DNA of 64,000 nucleotides from QQVM01 sp035341855 (GTDB lineage: Bacteria > Bacteroidota > Bacteroidia > AKYH767-A > 2013-40CM-41-45). Location of the stretch: positions 5,893 to 69,892 of the forward strand of contig DAOQWA010000012.1 in assembly GCA_035341855.1 (NCBI GenBank). The letters are read 5' to 3'. The translations under genes were made by a program, and so were the position numbers. Numbering within the stretch: the first letter of the stretch is position 1; every line of letters starts with the position of its first letter. Positions 63,974-64,000 of this stretch are shown one piece after another. The notes below the pieces were generated by a model that saw nothing but the letters and a program-made list of their open reading frames with translations, ran no database searches and was not told where the DNA came from.

Positions 63974-64000
63974 TCTACTCTGAGATACCGAATTCCTGAT

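Overview
The window comes from a member of the phylum Bacteroidota, probably an aerobic, pigmented, environmental lineage. I could not place it more precisely. The evidence is consistent: a porZ-like gene overlapping recO (PorZ is a type IX secretion component), several secreted proteins ending in type IX (T9SS) C-terminal sorting domains, the Bacteroidota promoter -7 element TAnnTTTG in front of many genes, weak Shine-Dalgarno signals, A+T-rich DNA, and signal peptides that nearly always leave glutamine as the first mature residue. I see no rRNA, tRNA, IS element, prophage or CRISPR array. About 50 protein genes fill the window, with few gaps over 300 bases.

Layout. 1-1511: 5' part of a secreted CUB-repeat protein that runs off the left edge. 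1.7-11.3 kb: housekeeping genes (dxs, asnS, a SulP transporter, a glutaminyl-cyclase-like M28 lipoprotein, cysS, a threonine-dehydrogenase-like SDR). 11.4-19.6 kb: an envelope-glycan region with two large GT-C-type membrane proteins, a GT9 heptosyltransferase-like enzyme, a SAM methyltransferase and another polytopic membrane protein. 19.7-29.8 kb: porZ-recO, a flippase-like membrane protein, scpA, a T9SS cargo protein, an ArsC-like protein with a DMT transporter, and a yicC-gmk-nadD operon. 29.9-40.9 kb: a Cys/Met-metabolism PLP enzyme, a secreted M43 metalloprotease, polA, a WG-repeat protein and a DEAD-box helicase.

40.9-51.6 kb is the most unusual part. A CrtI/CrtD-type carotenoid desaturase is divergent from a tight four-gene cassette: a free acyl carrier protein, a stand-alone condensation/acyltransferase-fold protein, an FAD oxidoreductase and an AMP-dependent acyl ligase. 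A PAPS-type sulfotransferase converges on the cassette, and a CrtZ-type carotene hydroxylase lies a little further on. Together they look like a small pathway that loads a carboxylate on a carrier protein, oxidises it and transfers it to an acceptor. No ketosynthase is present, so this is not an ordinary flexirubin or polyketide cluster.

51.7-64 kb: a YdcF-family lipoprotein; a WYL regulator followed by a nuclease that fuses a Cas4/RecB-like domain to a DEDDy-type exonuclease-like domain, each of these two genes preceded by the same CGCA-N7-TGCG inverted repeat; a repeat-rich T9SS cargo protein; a response regulator and a possible small peptide gene; a cyclophilin; a P-loop kinase-like protein; a DUF1579 protein; a T9SS-exported endonuclease I; an HD-domain protein; and a tandem thioredoxin-fold protein.
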